A DNA stretch of 64,000 nucleotides from Taiwanofungus camphoratus (taxonomy: Eukaryota > Basidiomycota > Agaricomycetes > Polyporales > Taiwanofungaceae), in the NCBI GenBank assembly GCA_003999685.1, contig CP021232.1:372001-436000 (forward strand), in the 5' to 3' direction. The notes under the pieces are model-generated. The model was not told the DNA's origin. It ran no database searches and worked only from the letters and a program-made list of their open reading frames with translations. Of this stretch, positions 63,553 through 64,000 are shown piece by piece. Within the stretch, counting starts at the first letter, position 1. Every line of letters begins with the position of its first letter. The position numbers were made by a program, and so were the translations under genes.

Positions 63553-64000
63553 ATGGAAGACCAAGCAGTCCATAGCCCTGACAGTGGGGAGGTTGATGCT
63601 GACCTCTTGCGTCTCTTCGCGGCCTATCCCTTCTCTACAGACCCTATGTACCAGGTGCGTGTCTGTGAATTTGTTCCGCTCCGGGTGCCTCATACACGTC
63701 GCTCGCAAGCAAGGTCTTGCAGGGATCCTGGAAAGCGGGGCCTTGAACGGGAAGTCTGAAGACGAGAAAACAGAGATTCTCCGCCGTTCTCAGGTGTTCT
63801 ACTTCAACAGGTGAGTATTGGTCAATTCCTCCTGGATAGTAATATTTAAGATGCGCAGAATAACCGGTCATTCAATTACGGTAGATGACATTGTCCGCAG
63901 CGAGCAGTCGCTAGGCGAGACCGTGCCCGCCGCTGCTATTGCCGCCGTTGCTCCATCTGGGACTCCACCAGCTACAACATCGGATAGTGACGGAAGCGAA
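63553..64000 (+). CDS. Unidentified gene, 5' part, runs off the window
   Basis: Three exons are visible, 63553-63654, 63710-63810 and 63859 onward, with GT-AG introns of about 48-55 bases that keep one frame. The product begins MEDQAVHSPDSGEVDADLL, then LRLFAAYPFSTDPMYQ, GLAGILESGAL, EILRRSQVFYFNR, and a Ser/Ala/Pro-rich stretch with an acidic end (TTSDSDGSE). I do not recognise the family. The pattern of short helices and a disordered tail suggests a small soluble protein. The start codon is the first ATG of the frame. Confidence 0.65.

Noticed and set aside
1-64000. tRNA, rRNA or CRISPR array
   Set aside because: None seen; repeated words in the LTRs are not regularly spaced direct repeats with unique spacers.

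Overview
The window looks like a chromosome arm of an agaricomycete (mushroom-forming basidiomycete). The host genes are broken by many short introns of about 45-75 bases with GT-AG ends and are tightly packed. They encode clearly eukaryotic proteins: MRE11, a zuotin-type J protein, a GDP-sugar transporter, an ArfGAP and a WRN-type exonuclease. The mobile elements (long Ty3/gypsy elements, a Plavaka DNA transposon, a Tc1/mariner element and a Tad/I-like LINE tail) are of kinds common in such genomes. No rRNA, tRNA or CRISPR array was seen.

Region 1 (1-38149) is a nest of retroelements. A LINE 3' fragment carrying RNase H (850-2019) abuts a diverged inverted LTR piece (2020-2312). Next comes Ty3/gypsy element A (plus strand, 2313-38149), a broken fossil with 1758-base LTRs at both ends. 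Two younger relatives lie inside A in the opposite orientation: B (6745-18819, 4-base target duplication, LTRs of 1607 bases each, looks whole) and C (21177-33411, coding parts look whole, but LTRs of 1766 and 1607 bases and no matching target duplication). All three copies share an unusual layout. After gag-protease and pol, and before the 3' LTR, sits a gene on the opposite strand with its own pyrimidine-rich upstream region, GT-AG introns, a cysteine cluster and an AATAAA signal. B and C also carry a near-duplicate of the 3' polypurine tract inside pol, which may be a central polypurine tract.

Region 2 (38150-41677) holds no recognisable gene. It contains an old, CpG-poor LTR of the same family (about 39033-40629).

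Region 3 (41678-48565) is a Plavaka (CACTA-like) DNA transposon with 25-base terminal inverted repeats. It has a four-exon transposase of about 1004 codons on plus and a divergent, many-exon DUF6532-type companion gene on minus. It looks intact.

Region 4 (48800-64000) is ordinary gene-dense host DNA: a DEDDy 3'-5' exonuclease (-), zuotin (+), a SLC35C-type nucleotide-sugar transporter (-), MRE11 (+), an F-box-like protein (+), an ArfGAP (-), a Tc1/mariner deletion derivative inserted just upstream of the ArfGAP start codon, and the 5' part of an unidentified gene running off the edge. Exon models for the exonuclease, zuotin, transporter, MRE11, F-box-like gene, ArfGAP and transposase were checked by hand: exon lengths sum to whole codons in each. 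Individual boundaries may be off by a base or so.
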